Notes under the pieces: generated by a model
Told to the model about the DNA's origin: nothing
Databases searched by the model: none
What the model saw: the letters and a program-made list of their open reading frames with translations, nothing else
Position numbers and translations under genes: made by a program
Assembly (NCBI GenBank): GCA_020201235.1
Contig: JAIVHD010000231.1
Coordinates: forward strand, 1-14,714
Direction of reading: 5' to 3'
DNA length: 14,714 nucleotides
Source of the DNA: Lysobacteraceae bacterium
Lineage (GTDB): Bacteria > Pseudomonadota > Gammaproteobacteria > Xanthomonadales > Wenzhouxiangellaceae
Part shown: positions 7,374 through 14,714 of the stretch, piece after piece
Layout: the number at the start of each line of letters is the position of its first letter
Position numbering within the stretch: position 1 is the stretch's first letter

Positions 7374-9173
7374 TCACGGATGATCACGATCATCCCGCGC
7401 CTCCGGGCTGATGACATAACGATTGCGTCCCTCGCGCTTGGCCTGGTAGAGCGCTTCATCGGCGCGCTTGCGCAGCATTTCCAGATTCTCGCCCTGGCGA
7501 TACCGGCTGATCCCAAAGCTCAGCGTGACGGCGGGATCGTCGGCCCGGCTCGAACCCGCTGGCTGCTGCTGGAAAGTCTCGATGCCATCAATGGCCGGAG
7601 CGATGTGGTCGGCGATGATCAGCACCGCAAACTCCTCGCCGCCGACCCGGCCGATCAGCGCCGGGGCACCGAACGCTTCACGCAGACGCCGTGCCACCTG
7701 CCCGAGCACCTGATCGCCGGAAAGGTGCCCGAATTCATCATTGATGCGCTTGAAGTGATCGACGTCGGCCATGACCAGATAGGCCGAAGCACCCTGGCGC
7801 GTGGCCTCTTCGAGCAATGACGCGGCGCGTTCGAGAAACCAGCCCTGGTTGGCCAGCCCGCTGAGCGTGTCATGGCGCGAGAGCTGGCGAAAGTAGCGGC
7901 GCCCGCGGAACGCATTGATCAGCAAGATGGCCAGCAGCAGGGCCACGAAGATCGATAGCAACAGGATGATCGATCGGAGCCGCCGTTGCTGATTTGCCGT
8001 CGTGGCCTCGACATGGGCTACGCGCGCACTCTCTTCGAGCAGGTCGATCTGGCGGTCCTTAAGACGGGTGTCGAACTCGATTTCCAGATACGCCAGGCGC
8101 ATCGCGCGGTCCCGGTCGAGAAATTGTTCGCGGGCATCGAGATGCCGGCGATAGTGGTCGAGCGCCCGCCGCAGTTCACCGCGATCTTCGGCAATGCGCG
8201 CCAGCAACCTGTCCATACGGGCGGTCTGATCCCATAAGCCCATGGTTCTGAAGTAATCGGCTACTGCCGTGAAACCGGCCCGCACCTCCGGGGTAATGGC
8301 ACCGAGGTCGTACAGCGTTTCGGCCAGCACCAGGCGGGCCTCGTGTTCGCCCAGCGGATAAACAGAATCTTGCAGCACCCCAATCGAAGCAATAGCCAGC
8401 TTTCTCGCCTCCTCGAGCCGGCCCTGAGCGCGCAGCAAATCGGCCAAACCGTGCTGCAACACGCCGACGAACAGCTGGTTGCCGATTTTGCTGCACGCGG
8501 CGATACCCCGGCGATACTGGGTTTCGGATTGCTCGGGCTGATCGGCCCACTTGTAGACGGGTGCGACCCGTTGCCGAGCGACACACTCTTCATTGGTCTC
8601 GCCGGCAGTCAGCGCGCGGCTGATCGCCTCCTGCCCATACTGCATGGCCCGCTCGTGCTCCCCGACCTTGCCGAACATGTAGGCGGCCATATTGTAGGTT
8701 GAGATACCGGCCACGGGATCGTCGACCCGAGGCTCGATTTGAAGTGCGTTCAGCAGGCTGTCAAAGGCCGTTTCATAGTCGCGCAGCAACACCCCTGTAT
8801 TTGCCATGAACTGCAGCACCCGCAAGCGCTGGTCATCCTTCAGGGGGCGCTCGAGCAGCATGGTCGCGCGTTCCAGCGCCTCCAGCGAGCGATCAGCCAA
8901 AACCAGATGACGGGCCTCGAGCAGGTGAAAATCGACGAACTCGGGCAACTCGAACGCATCGAGTTGTGGGCCCAGTTCATCCAGGATGGCCTGGGCATCC
9001 TGCCAGTGTTCGGTATAGCTGACAACGCGGGCCTGGTCTAGCTGTTGGCGAACAGAGCCGGATGTGGTCTGATCCTGACCCCATGACGGCACGGCAAGCA
9101 TTGCCAAAAGCCAGGCGCACAGCAATACCACCGGCCAGGACCCGGGTACCGTGTTTGACTGTCGTAGCTGCAT
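7374..9173 (-). CDS. Membrane diguanylate cyclase with periplasmic TPR-like sensor
   Basis: Makes the second messenger c-di-GMP from two GTP. Counting from the TTG at 9179: a signal peptide or signal anchor at about 15-35, a long helical region at about 45-395 with TPR-like pairs (DLLRAQGRLEEARKLAI at 247-263), and a TM helix at about 403-424. The GGDEF domain spans 431-592, so the sensor is expected in the periplasm and the catalytic domain in the cytoplasm. The active site is GGEEF at 513-517, and ADVDHFKRINDEFGH at 471-485 supplies the metal-binding Asp. The usual RxxD inhibitory site, which should end six residues before GGEEF, is GAPA here, so product feedback is probably absent. The substrate loop reads LSGLANQ where most have LTGLxNR. 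ATG 9173, two codons after the TTG, is chosen; its Shine-Dalgarno is weak. The sensed signal is unknown. Confidence 0.9.
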   Translation of the reverse strand: MQLRQSNTVPGSWPVVLLCAWLLAMLAVPSWGQDQTTSGSVRQQLDQARVVSYTEHWQDAQAILDELGPQLDAFELPEFVDFHLLEARHLVLADRSLEALERATMLLERPLKDDQRLRVLQFMANTGVLLRDYETAFDSLLNALQIEPRVDDPVAGISTYNMAAYMFGKVGEHERAMQYGQEAISRALTAGETNEECVARQRVAPVYKWADQPEQSETQYRRGIAACSKIGNQLFVGVLQHGLADLLRAQGRLEEARKLAIASIGVLQDSVYPLGEHEARLVLAETLYDLGAITPEVRAGFTAVADYFRTMGLWDQTARMDRLLARIAEDRGELRRALDHYRRHLDAREQFLDRDRAMRLAYLEIEFDTRLKDRQIDLLEESARVAHVEATTANQQRRLRSIILLLSIFVALLLAILLINAFRGRRYFRQLSRHDTLSGLANQGWFLERAASLLEEATRQGASAYLVMADVDHFKRINDEFGHLSGDQVLGQVARRLREAFGAPALIGRVGGEEFAVLIIADHIAPAIDGIETFQQQPAGSSRADDPAVTLSFGISRYRQGENLEMLRKRADEALYQAKREGRNRYVISPEARDDRDHP

Positions 9174-9402
9174 TGACAAAATTTATGCTTCCCGCTCGGA
9201 TCCGCGCCTGGGGCGTGCAACACGCTGGGTTGCATCAGGCTCATTCATCATAGTACCGCTAACGCTGGATCAATTTTCACGCCACACCCCGGAACCACGT
9301 CTCTGCCCGGAAATTATTCTGGGCTGATGGAACTCGATCCAGAACCAAACACGATCACTCTGGACGACAATAGCGCGAACTAGCAGGAGCTCGTGTGAAC
9401 CG

Positions 9403-9660
9403 CTACGCAATGCGACGCTTGTGCGGACCTTGCGATTGCCGTCCGACGGCCGCTTTCACCGGGCTGCTGCCGACGCCGAGTGCACGGCACATCTGTTCAT
9501 TCGGTTGCAGCGCGAAATTGCGCGCGTTTTTCAGATTGAAGTCTGCGACTGCGGCCTGCTGCAGCAGATACAGGCAACCAGTCGGCACCAGCTGGCGAAA
9601 TGCGTGCGCAAGTATGCCGGGTAGTTGGCCGGATGATCGACTGGTTTTCTTAACCCACAT
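9403..9660 (-). CDS. Small hypothetical protein with strong ribosome-binding site
   Basis: An 85-residue frame (MWVKKTSRSSGQLPG at the start, HKRRIA at the end) that I do not recognise. It is supported by an unusually good Shine-Dalgarno: AGGTGGTGA at 9672-9664 in minus-strand order, matching the anti-SD complement at eight of nine bases, with the AGGTGG core six bases from the ATG. It lies 14 bases after the stop of the 9675-9911 frame, which would fit a two-gene unit. The protein is basic at both ends with a hydrophobic patch near residues 24-38. It could equally be a remnant or an artefact of a degenerate region. Confidence 0.35.
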   Translation of the reverse strand: MWVKKTSRSSGQLPGILAHAFRQLVPTGCLYLLQQAAVADFNLKNARNFALQPNEQMCRALGVGSSPVKAAVGRQSQGPHKRRIA

Positions 9661-9674
9661 TATTCACCACCTGG

Positions 9675-9911
9675 TCATAACGGCAAGCCGGCGCGCTCCA
9701 GCAGCACCGGTATCTGTTTCTTAACCGAAAGAAGCTGCCCGTAGCTTGTGGCCGGGCCTGAACGTTCCAGTTTCAATTTTCGTTTTGGAACCGCCACACT
9801 GCCAAGCGCAGCCGTGTTTCCATAGTCTGCACTCGCACCGCCAATTCGCACGCAGGGCGGAGGTCTGGTGCAATTAGTAACACTTGGTTCAGCCGTCGGC
9901 CTTACGACTCT
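9675..9911 (-). pseudogene. Probable 3' fragment of a degraded gene
   Basis: A minus-strand frame is open for 78 codons before TGA at 9675-9677. No ATG is present; the only plausible start is GTG 9851 (58 residues), with no Shine-Dalgarno. The last part reads VPKRKLKLERSGPATSYGQL then LSVKKQIPVLLERAGLPL, which looks like a genuine protein C-terminus rather than random sequence. The KKQIPVLLER segment resembles KKKIPALLDR at the end of the photolyase-like protein encoded at 3457-4716. The family is not identified. It could be a short real gene. Confidence 0.35.
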
Positions 9912-9949
9912 TCAAACTTCTAACTCCGAAAACTGATGCAACGTTAGGG

Positions 9950-9955
9950 TATACT
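9950..9955 (+). promoter_or_regulatory. Possible -10 box upstream of the GMC oxidoreductase
   Basis: TATACT differs from the consensus by one base. It would start transcription near 9962, about 60 bases before the 19-codon frame and 140 before the oxidoreductase. No convincing -35 lies 16-18 bases upstream. Confidence 0.35.
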
Positions 9956-10023
9956 ACGGACGGCTGAGGATACCACGCTACGCGGGTTTTATTCTAAATC
10001 TCTAGAGGAAGGGGTTTATTCAA

Positions 10024-10083
10024 ATGTTCGATGACGCGAACACAATCTCCCAACGGTTGCTGATTCCGAGCGAACGTCTGTGA
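10024..10083 (+). CDS. 19-residue leader or N-terminal remnant ORF
   Basis: ATG to TGA encodes MFDDANTISQRLLIPSERL. A purine-rich Shine-Dalgarno (AGAGGAAGGGG, 10004-10014) lies nine bases upstream and is the best ribosome-binding site near the oxidoreductase, whose own ATG follows 19 bases after this stop and has a poor one. Three readings are possible: a translated leader that couples to the downstream gene; a relic of an older N-terminus, since many GMC-like proteins open with a similar short segment before the FAD fold; or a real small peptide. No attenuator or codon run was seen. Confidence 0.35.
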   Translation: MFDDANTISQRLLIPSERL

Positions 10084-10102
10084 AAACAAGCCCGGATACG
10101 AT

Positions 10103-11557
10103 ATGTTGCGAGAAACCGCCGAAATGCCGGCGGCCGACGTACTTACGGCTGATACTCTGATTGTGGGCGGTGGTCTGGCCGGCTTGACGCTTGCGCGCGA
10201 ACTGGCGCAAGCCGGCCAACAAGTCGCCATCTTCGAGAGTGGGGGCACCACCATCGAGCCGGCGCTAGAAGCCTTAAATGACGGCGTCACCCGCTTGCAT
10301 GGTCCTGATGGGCAACAGCGCAATCTCGGCGCTTACCTGCGCGAATCCCGCTGTCGTTGTCTCGGCGGCTCAGGCAATCTTTGGGGTGGGAAATGCGCTG
10401 AATTGGACCCGATCGACTTTGAGCACCGTCGCTGGATTAATCATAGCGGATGGCCATTTTCGTACGAGGATTTCAAGCCCTACCTGGACCGAGCATGCTT
10501 CGTAATGGAAATTCCGGTATTCAATCGCCAAGCCGCGATTGATCCGGATGACCCCCGGGCTCCACTATCTATTAATACCGAGCGCGTGATCACGACCGGT
10601 CTGCGGCGCTATTCGGCAATCGCTGGCAAAGCGCCGCAAAATCATTTCGCTCGTTTTGTCCGCGATATCGCTCATTTGCCCGGCGTCACCATTTGTCTTC
10701 ACGCCACCGTCGTCGAGTTGCTGAGCGACCCCGACAAGGCCGGGACTATAACCAGTTTGCGCATTAAAGCGTCGGATGGACAATTCATCACTGCTCGAGG
10801 ACAACGGGTGGTACTTGCCGCCGGCGGCCTGGAGAATGCGCGCATTTTGCTTACCGGCGGCAGAAACGGGCGACCGCTGGGCTCCAATCCAGACCTCATT
10901 GGCCGCTACTTTATGGGTCACGTGATGTATCGCCAGACGACGGAATCTCCACCAACCAACACACTCGAACTTGATATTTCCGCCGAGCATCTACGGCTAT
11001 ATCTCGATAAAGATCCAACTCAACCACAAGGAACTTTGCAATTAGCGCGCCGGGCGCAAAAACGCTATCGCCTGCCGAATACCAGCATCACCCTTGAGCC
11101 TCGTGACGCGACCAGTCCATCAGTACCGGTATTCTTCATGTCCGAACAACAGCCAAATCCGGAAAGTTGCGTCACGCTGGACGAGAATTGTGATGCCAAT
11201 GGTATACGACGATTGTGTCTCGATTGGCGATTCACGGCAGCCGACTTTGCAGGCATGGCTCAGGCGGTAGAGCTCATGGGCGCTGAGCTGGAGGACGCCG
11301 GTATTGGCCGATTGAATTGCACCATCGACCAACAGCGACTGGTGACATGGGCGGACAGCGCCCGTCACCACATGGGCACCACCCGAATGCACGAGCAACC
11401 GAGCCAGGGTGTGGTGGACGTAAACTGCCGTGTACATGGACAAGAAGGGCTTTATGTCGTCGGTACTTCGGTGTTTCCTACTGGCGGAATCAGCAACCCC
11501 ACTCTTTCTATCATAGCGCTGACCTTACGCCTGGCTGACCACATCTTAGTACGCTGA
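10103..11557 (+). CDS. GMC-type FAD-dependent oxidoreductase
   Basis: A flavin oxidoreductase of the glucose-methanol-choline superfamily, whose members oxidise alcohols or sugars. The FAD-binding GGGLAG lies at 22-27 after strand DTLIVG, with ESG at 45-47 ending the second strand of the Rossmann fold. GGSGNLWGGKCAELDPIDFE at 88-107 is the second flavin-contact block, and AAGGLENARILL at 239-250 the third. The C-terminal catalytic region has His422/His423 (HHMGTTRM) and ends in GTSVFPTGGISNPTLSIIAL, with Asn465 as the second catalytic residue. At 484 residues it is near the normal length. There is no signal peptide or twin-arginine motif, so it is cytoplasmic. ATG 10103 has a weak ribosome site; ATG 10124 also retains the fold. 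It converges on the exporter and synthetase genes, so a tailoring role is possible but inferred. Sequence around it is more AT-rich than the left half of the window. Confidence 0.88.
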   Translation: MLRETAEMPAADVLTADTLIVGGGLAGLTLARELAQAGQQVAIFESGGTTIEPALEALNDGVTRLHGPDGQQRNLGAYLRESRCRCLGGSGNLWGGKCAELDPIDFEHRRWINHSGWPFSYEDFKPYLDRACFVMEIPVFNRQAAIDPDDPRAPLSINTERVITTGLRRYSAIAGKAPQNHFARFVRDIAHLPGVTICLHATVVELLSDPDKAGTITSLRIKASDGQFITARGQRVVLAAGGLENARILLTGGRNGRPLGSNPDLIGRYFMGHVMYRQTTESPPTNTLELDISAEHLRLYLDKDPTQPQGTLQLARRAQKRYRLPNTSITLEPRDATSPSVPVFFMSEQQPNPESCVTLDENCDANGIRRLCLDWRFTAADFAGMAQAVELMGAELEDAGIGRLNCTIDQQRLVTWADSARHHMGTTRMHEQPSQGVVDVNCRVHGQEGLYVVGTSVFPTGGISNPTLSIIALTLRLADHILVR

Positions 11558-11668
11558 AACGATTGCTCGCGCCAACTAACGGTTTTGTAGGCATTCAATA
11601 TGATACTAATTCCTTCATACGTAAAGCCTCACGCGTTATACCTGTTCACAATATGGTCAGCGTCTTAG

Positions 11669-13366
11669 TCATTGATTTTCAGACTTTTCATTTACTTCAC
11701 GTCGTTGCGTCGGCAACTTCTCTATCAGAAGGCCCTGGTCCATGCACAACACCCGATCAGCGGTATGGAAATAGTGATCATCATGAGTGATGGCTATAAT
11801 GGTTTTTCCGCTGGATTTTAATGCAGGAATAATTTCATGATAAAAGCGCCGCCGGAAATCGGGGTCCTGCTCAGCGGCCCATTCATCGAACAACAAAATG
11901 GGTCGATCTTCCGCCAAGGCCACGACCAGTGCCAAGCGTTTACGTTGCCCCTGAGACAAGTCAGTATTGGACAGTACGCCCTGGGTCACATCCACCTTGT
12001 GGCCTAAGTCCAAGCGTTCAATCTCATCCCGAACTGCTGCGTCATCAGCCAGAACACCCATACCGTTCAGGACTTGTTTGAATAAATAATAATCACCAAA
12101 GATCGCACTGAAATGAGACCGATACCAATCCATGCGGTCAGCTGTTATTTCCTCGCCAGCCAACTTAATCGTCCCCTCACTGGGACGATATAAACCGACC
12201 AACAACTTGGCAAGAGTGGACTTTCCGCTACCGTTTCCGCCTGTAAGGTAAATCACTTCGCCCTGACGAATCTTCAATGACAAAGGACCCATGGCGAATT
12301 GATACGCATCATCGCCAGAGCTGTTGCCATATCGATAGCGTACCAGATCCAGCTCCAATGATCGCAACGAGCGCTCAGCTTCAATGATTGGCATGTCGCG
12401 CCCGACGTGGCATTCCTCCTTAGCCAAATCCAACTCGATCAGATTGCTCAATGAGATCCTTGCAGCAGCGAAATTCGGCACGTTGTTGATAATCGAGATT
12501 ACCGGTCCGCGAAGGTACATCAACATCAGAGCGAAGGTAAGTAATTGCTGCTGGGTCATTGGCAGCCAATACTGCGATACCCACAATACTCCTCCCAGTA
12601 AAAACAAAGACAATGATGCACTCCAACCAGTATAAGCGGTTGAAAAATAATCCCGCCTAACCGAGTGGTGGTAAATTTCCTGAAGATGATGTTCGAATTG
12701 CTCGTCGCGGAAAAACCGTTCACGCAGCCGATTCAACTTCAATTCTTTGCTTCCGTAGACCAACGCCTGGATTTGTTCATAGAGACCATTCATGGACTGC
12801 CGAAAACGCGCTGCATACAGCTTCACTTTGGGCATCAATACCCATTCAGAAAAGACCATACCCAACAACAAGAAGCCTAAAATCACCCCCAGGTGAATCC
12901 ACGACACCCAACCCAGATAGACCATGCCTACGATGGCAACCACACTATTCATCAGCACCATCGGCAAGGTCGCAAACGCGACCGCCAGTTTTGGCAGATC
13001 CTCGGCAAAAGCGGCATAAATCCGATGCGCGCCAACCGTTTCCAACTGCGGATATGGTGTCATCGAGACAGCATTGGCCAGACGCCGACGCAATCGAACC
13101 ATAGTCAAAGCACCGCGCCGGGCAATCCAGACGCCCGACAGCACATGCGTTCCCAAAATCACAGCCAACAAGGCAAGCAAGGTCAACCCACTACTTAGCG
13201 GTGTCGTCAAACGCTCTGCCATCAATTGGTTGATAAATGCAATTAGCGCCAGGGTCGTCAAGGCATTGATTACACTGGCCACTACTCCGGCTACCAATAA
13301 GCGTCGGTGTCCCTGCAATACCAAACGCGACAAACTTAGCTTAGGATTAAACACAGTCTGATTCAC
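11669..13366 (-). CDS. Cyclic-peptide-type ABC exporter (SyrD/PvdE family)
   Basis: An inner-membrane transporter that exports nonribosomal or similar peptides to the periplasm. It is a 565-residue half-transporter expected to act as a homodimer. Six membrane helices occupy about 22-300. The nucleotide-binding domain has Walker A GGNGSGKST (376-384), the signature LSQGQRKRLAL (470-480), Walker B LLFDEW with catalytic Glu495, and the switch His528 in ITHDDHYF. The DEWAAEQDPDFRRRFYHE stretch is a hallmark of the SyrD/PvdE cyclic-peptide exporters and separates them from lipid or heme exporters. The GTG start directly abuts the TGA of the upstream condensation-domain gene, so the two are translationally coupled. 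No separate Shine-Dalgarno is visible. The 110 bases before the convergent GMC gene show no clear terminator. Confidence 0.93.
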   Translation of the reverse strand: MNQTVFNPKLSLSRLVLQGHRRLLVAGVVASVINALTTLALIAFINQLMAERLTTPLSSGLTLLALLAVILGTHVLSGVWIARRGALTMVRLRRRLANAVSMTPYPQLETVGAHRIYAAFAEDLPKLAVAFATLPMVLMNSVVAIVGMVYLGWVSWIHLGVILGFLLLGMVFSEWVLMPKVKLYAARFRQSMNGLYEQIQALVYGSKELKLNRLRERFFRDEQFEHHLQEIYHHSVRRDYFSTAYTGWSASLSLFLLGGVLWVSQYWLPMTQQQLLTFALMLMYLRGPVISIINNVPNFAAARISLSNLIELDLAKEECHVGRDMPIIEAERSLRSLELDLVRYRYGNSSGDDAYQFAMGPLSLKIRQGEVIYLTGGNGSGKSTLAKLLVGLYRPSEGTIKLAGEEITADRMDWYRSHFSAIFGDYYLFKQVLNGMGVLADDAAVRDEIERLDLGHKVDVTQGVLSNTDLSQGQRKRLALVVALAEDRPILLFDEWAAEQDPDFRRRFYHEIIPALKSSGKTIIAITHDDHYFHTADRVLCMDQGLLIEKLPTQRREVNEKSENQ

Positions 13367-14714
13367 TCATGAAATTGCAAGGGGCATCGACAGAGGCCAT
13401 TCTTCAATCAGGGCACTCAATTCTTGTCTGACGCGTTCCAGCAACTCGTCTGCCGTCACGCCCACAGGAAGCGCTTCCGGAACAATAGCGAGCTTAAGCC
13501 ATAGCGATGGTCTTGGCTGATGACTCATACTGGCAAACAACTGATAGGCAAAGCCGAAATCATCAGACTGATGAACACTTTTCAAATCATTGCTCCCCGA
13601 TGTCTGAGCCCGTGAGTCGATCTCAGCATAATCCACATAGTTCAATGTAGCATTAAACAATACCCCGCCGGCAAACGATTGCAGACCGGATAATGGGCAA
13701 CTTCCCAGATGCTCGGCAGCATTCAGATACCCTTGCAATTGACGGCTGATCAGGACGTGATCCTGCCGGGAGCGAATCGTTGCCAAGGGCACCAAGACGG
13801 GGGACAGATACCAGAACATTCCCGCGGCATTCAATGGATCACTCATTTCCGAGTGCCGGCCATTCGTGACCACGCCAATGGGCACTGCTCGTTCAGCACG
13901 TACCATGGGCCAATGAGCGATGGCTCGCGACCAAGCCCACAACAGGATAGCTCGTGGCGTCGAACCACTTGCCGAAGCCCGCTGAATTAACGCCGAGGTC
14001 AACGCAGAATCCACGCTCAAACCTGCTTGCTCTTGCCGAACGGCGCGGGTGCGCGCAAGAATCATGGACGACTCTGGCCAACGGTCTAAACCCAAATCGG
14101 TCAAGTGTTGCTCCAGCGCGCGCCTCCACTCGTTACTACGCACTTCACGGCTTCGTGCAGCCTCGAACAGGGCGTATTCCGCCATGCCAATGTCAGATGG
14201 GCCTGAGGGTGGATTATCAATCGAGATATCTCCGCCATAGGCGTCTATCAAACGGCGCAGAAAACGCTGAATTGTCCAGCCATCCTGAATAGCATGATGC
14301 ATGGAGAACAAAAAGAATACTTCATCTTCGGGCAGACGAATCACCTGTAGACGCCACAACGGCTGGTCTGGCGCATCCAGCAGGAAGGGCCGCCGTCTGT
14401 CCGAGTCAATACGTTGCTGTAAGTCCGTCGTCAAATCGCCCTTCACGTTCCGCCAATCATCCGCCGTCAGCGGCAGAGGTGCGCCATCAACCCAATACAG
14501 ACTGAAACCACCGTCGTCACACAAGCGGAAGCGGCAGCGAAAACTGGGCGTGTCGGCGGCCCAGGTCAAAGCCCGGCGTAAGCGTTCGACGGAAAAATCG
14601 CCGAGGTTCCAGCGATAGGCTAGTTGGACATGAAAGATCCCCCGACGCTCCCGATCGTCACGATACCGGTTCAACATCTCGGTTTGCATCAAGGTGGCCG
14701 GAACCGCTTCAGCC
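13367..14714 (-). CDS. Nonribosomal peptide synthetase, C-terminal condensation domain (partial)
   Basis: The 3' end of a gene that runs off the right edge. The last 448 codons encode one condensation domain, which forms peptide bonds between carrier-bound acyl groups. Motif C1 is PATLMQTEML, whose first codons lie upstream of the first ATG (14689), so translation must begin outside the window. Catalytic MHHAIQDG (HHxxxDG) is encoded at 14279-14302, and a C5-like VVTNGRHSEM then GMFWYLSPV region follows. The classical FVNT is replaced, and the C6/C7 region is hard to recognise. The domain runs to the stop: no carrier, adenylation or thioesterase domain follows. Product release may therefore depend on this domain (condensation or cyclisation) or on a separate enzyme. 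The downstream exporter starts at once. Adenylation domains and substrate cannot be inferred from this piece. Confidence 0.88.
   Translation of the reverse strand, partial: AEAVPATLMQTEMLNRYRDDRERRGIFHVQLAYRWNLGDFSVERLRRALTWAADTPSFRCRFRLCDDGGFSLYWVDGAPLPLTADDWRNVKGDLTTDLQQRIDSDRRRPFLLDAPDQPLWRLQVIRLPEDEVFFLFSMHHAIQDGWTIQRFLRRLIDAYGGDISIDNPPSGPSDIGMAEYALFEAARSREVRSNEWRRALEQHLTDLGLDRWPESSMILARTRAVRQEQAGLSVDSALTSALIQRASASGSTPRAILLWAWSRAIAHWPMVRAERAVPIGVVTNGRHSEMSDPLNAAGMFWYLSPVLVPLATIRSRQDHVLISRQLQGYLNAAEHLGSCPLSGLQSFAGGVLFNATLNYVDYAEIDSRAQTSGSNDLKSVHQSDDFGFAYQLFASMSHQPRPSLWLKLAIVPEALPVGVTADELLERVRQELSALIEEWPLSMPLAIS

Larger units (their letters stand above)
9174..10102. other. Gene-poor junction between chromosomal backbone and peptide-biosynthesis region
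   Basis: About 930 bases without a confidently identified gene. From about 9403 to 9911 the minus strand carries two small frames with coding-like composition (separate entries), and from about 9950 there are signals for the genes to the right. Positions 9180-9400 hold only short frames in which nothing was recognised. Local GC falls towards the right end. No tRNA, target-site duplication or intact transposase was seen. Confidence 0.6.

Noticed and set aside
9327..9383. An 18-residue plus-strand frame starting MELDPEP
   Set aside because: No Shine-Dalgarno, no family resemblance and no downstream partner; it is compatible with chance.
9421..9624. A plus-strand frame with REIARVFQIEVCDCG, reminiscent of the zinc-ribbon tail of IS91-type transposases
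   Set aside because: The match is about a dozen residues, the surrounding sequence does not fit the family, and the opposite strand has a better ribosome site. Too weak to call a mobile element.
1..14714. CRISPR arrays, tRNA or rRNA genes, riboswitches
   Set aside because: No regularly spaced direct repeats, cloverleaf, rRNA or recognisable riboswitch core was found on either strand by eye.

Overview
The window looks like chromosomal DNA from a GC-rich Gram-negative bacterium, most likely a gammaproteobacterium of the Xanthomonadales or a related order. The basis is family content: a tripartite-type RND efflux permease, a DUF1415 protein, a TPR/GGDEF diguanylate cyclase and a SyrD/PvdE-type peptide exporter. 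The lineage is an inference; no ribosomal or marker gene is present.

Layout, left to right. (1) Positions 1-3224 hold the tail of an unidentified gene and a complete RND permease on the + strand. (2) Positions 3457-6490 hold a minus-strand group: hipB, then hipA (4-base GTGA overlap), then about 100 bases further a photolyase-like flavoprotein. The hipB promoter carries two copies of TCGC-N8-GCGA, one enclosing the -10 box. (3) A divergent DUF1415 gene (6649-7203) faces a membrane diguanylate cyclase (7374-9173, minus). (4) Positions 9174-10102 contain no confident gene, only two small minus-strand reading frames that look coding and may be remnants. (5) From about 9.9 kb the sequence becomes visibly more AT-rich and holds biosynthetic genes: a GMC-type flavin oxidoreductase (+), a cyclic-peptide-type ABC exporter (minus), and the 3' end of a nonribosomal peptide synthetase that ends in a condensation domain (minus, running off the right edge).

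How the genes work together. The synthetase and exporter abut (TGA followed directly by GTG) and almost certainly form one operon that makes and exports a peptide. The GMC oxidoreductase converges on them and may tailor the product, which is inference. HipB/HipA form a toxin-antitoxin module with a self-contained promoter. The RND pump, DUF1415 protein and diguanylate cyclase look like ordinary chromosomal genes.

The most unusual items are the photolyase-like protein, whose FAD domain comes first and whose antenna-like domain appears to be at the C-terminus; the paired HipB-type operators; and the synthetase that ends in a divergent condensation domain without a thioesterase.
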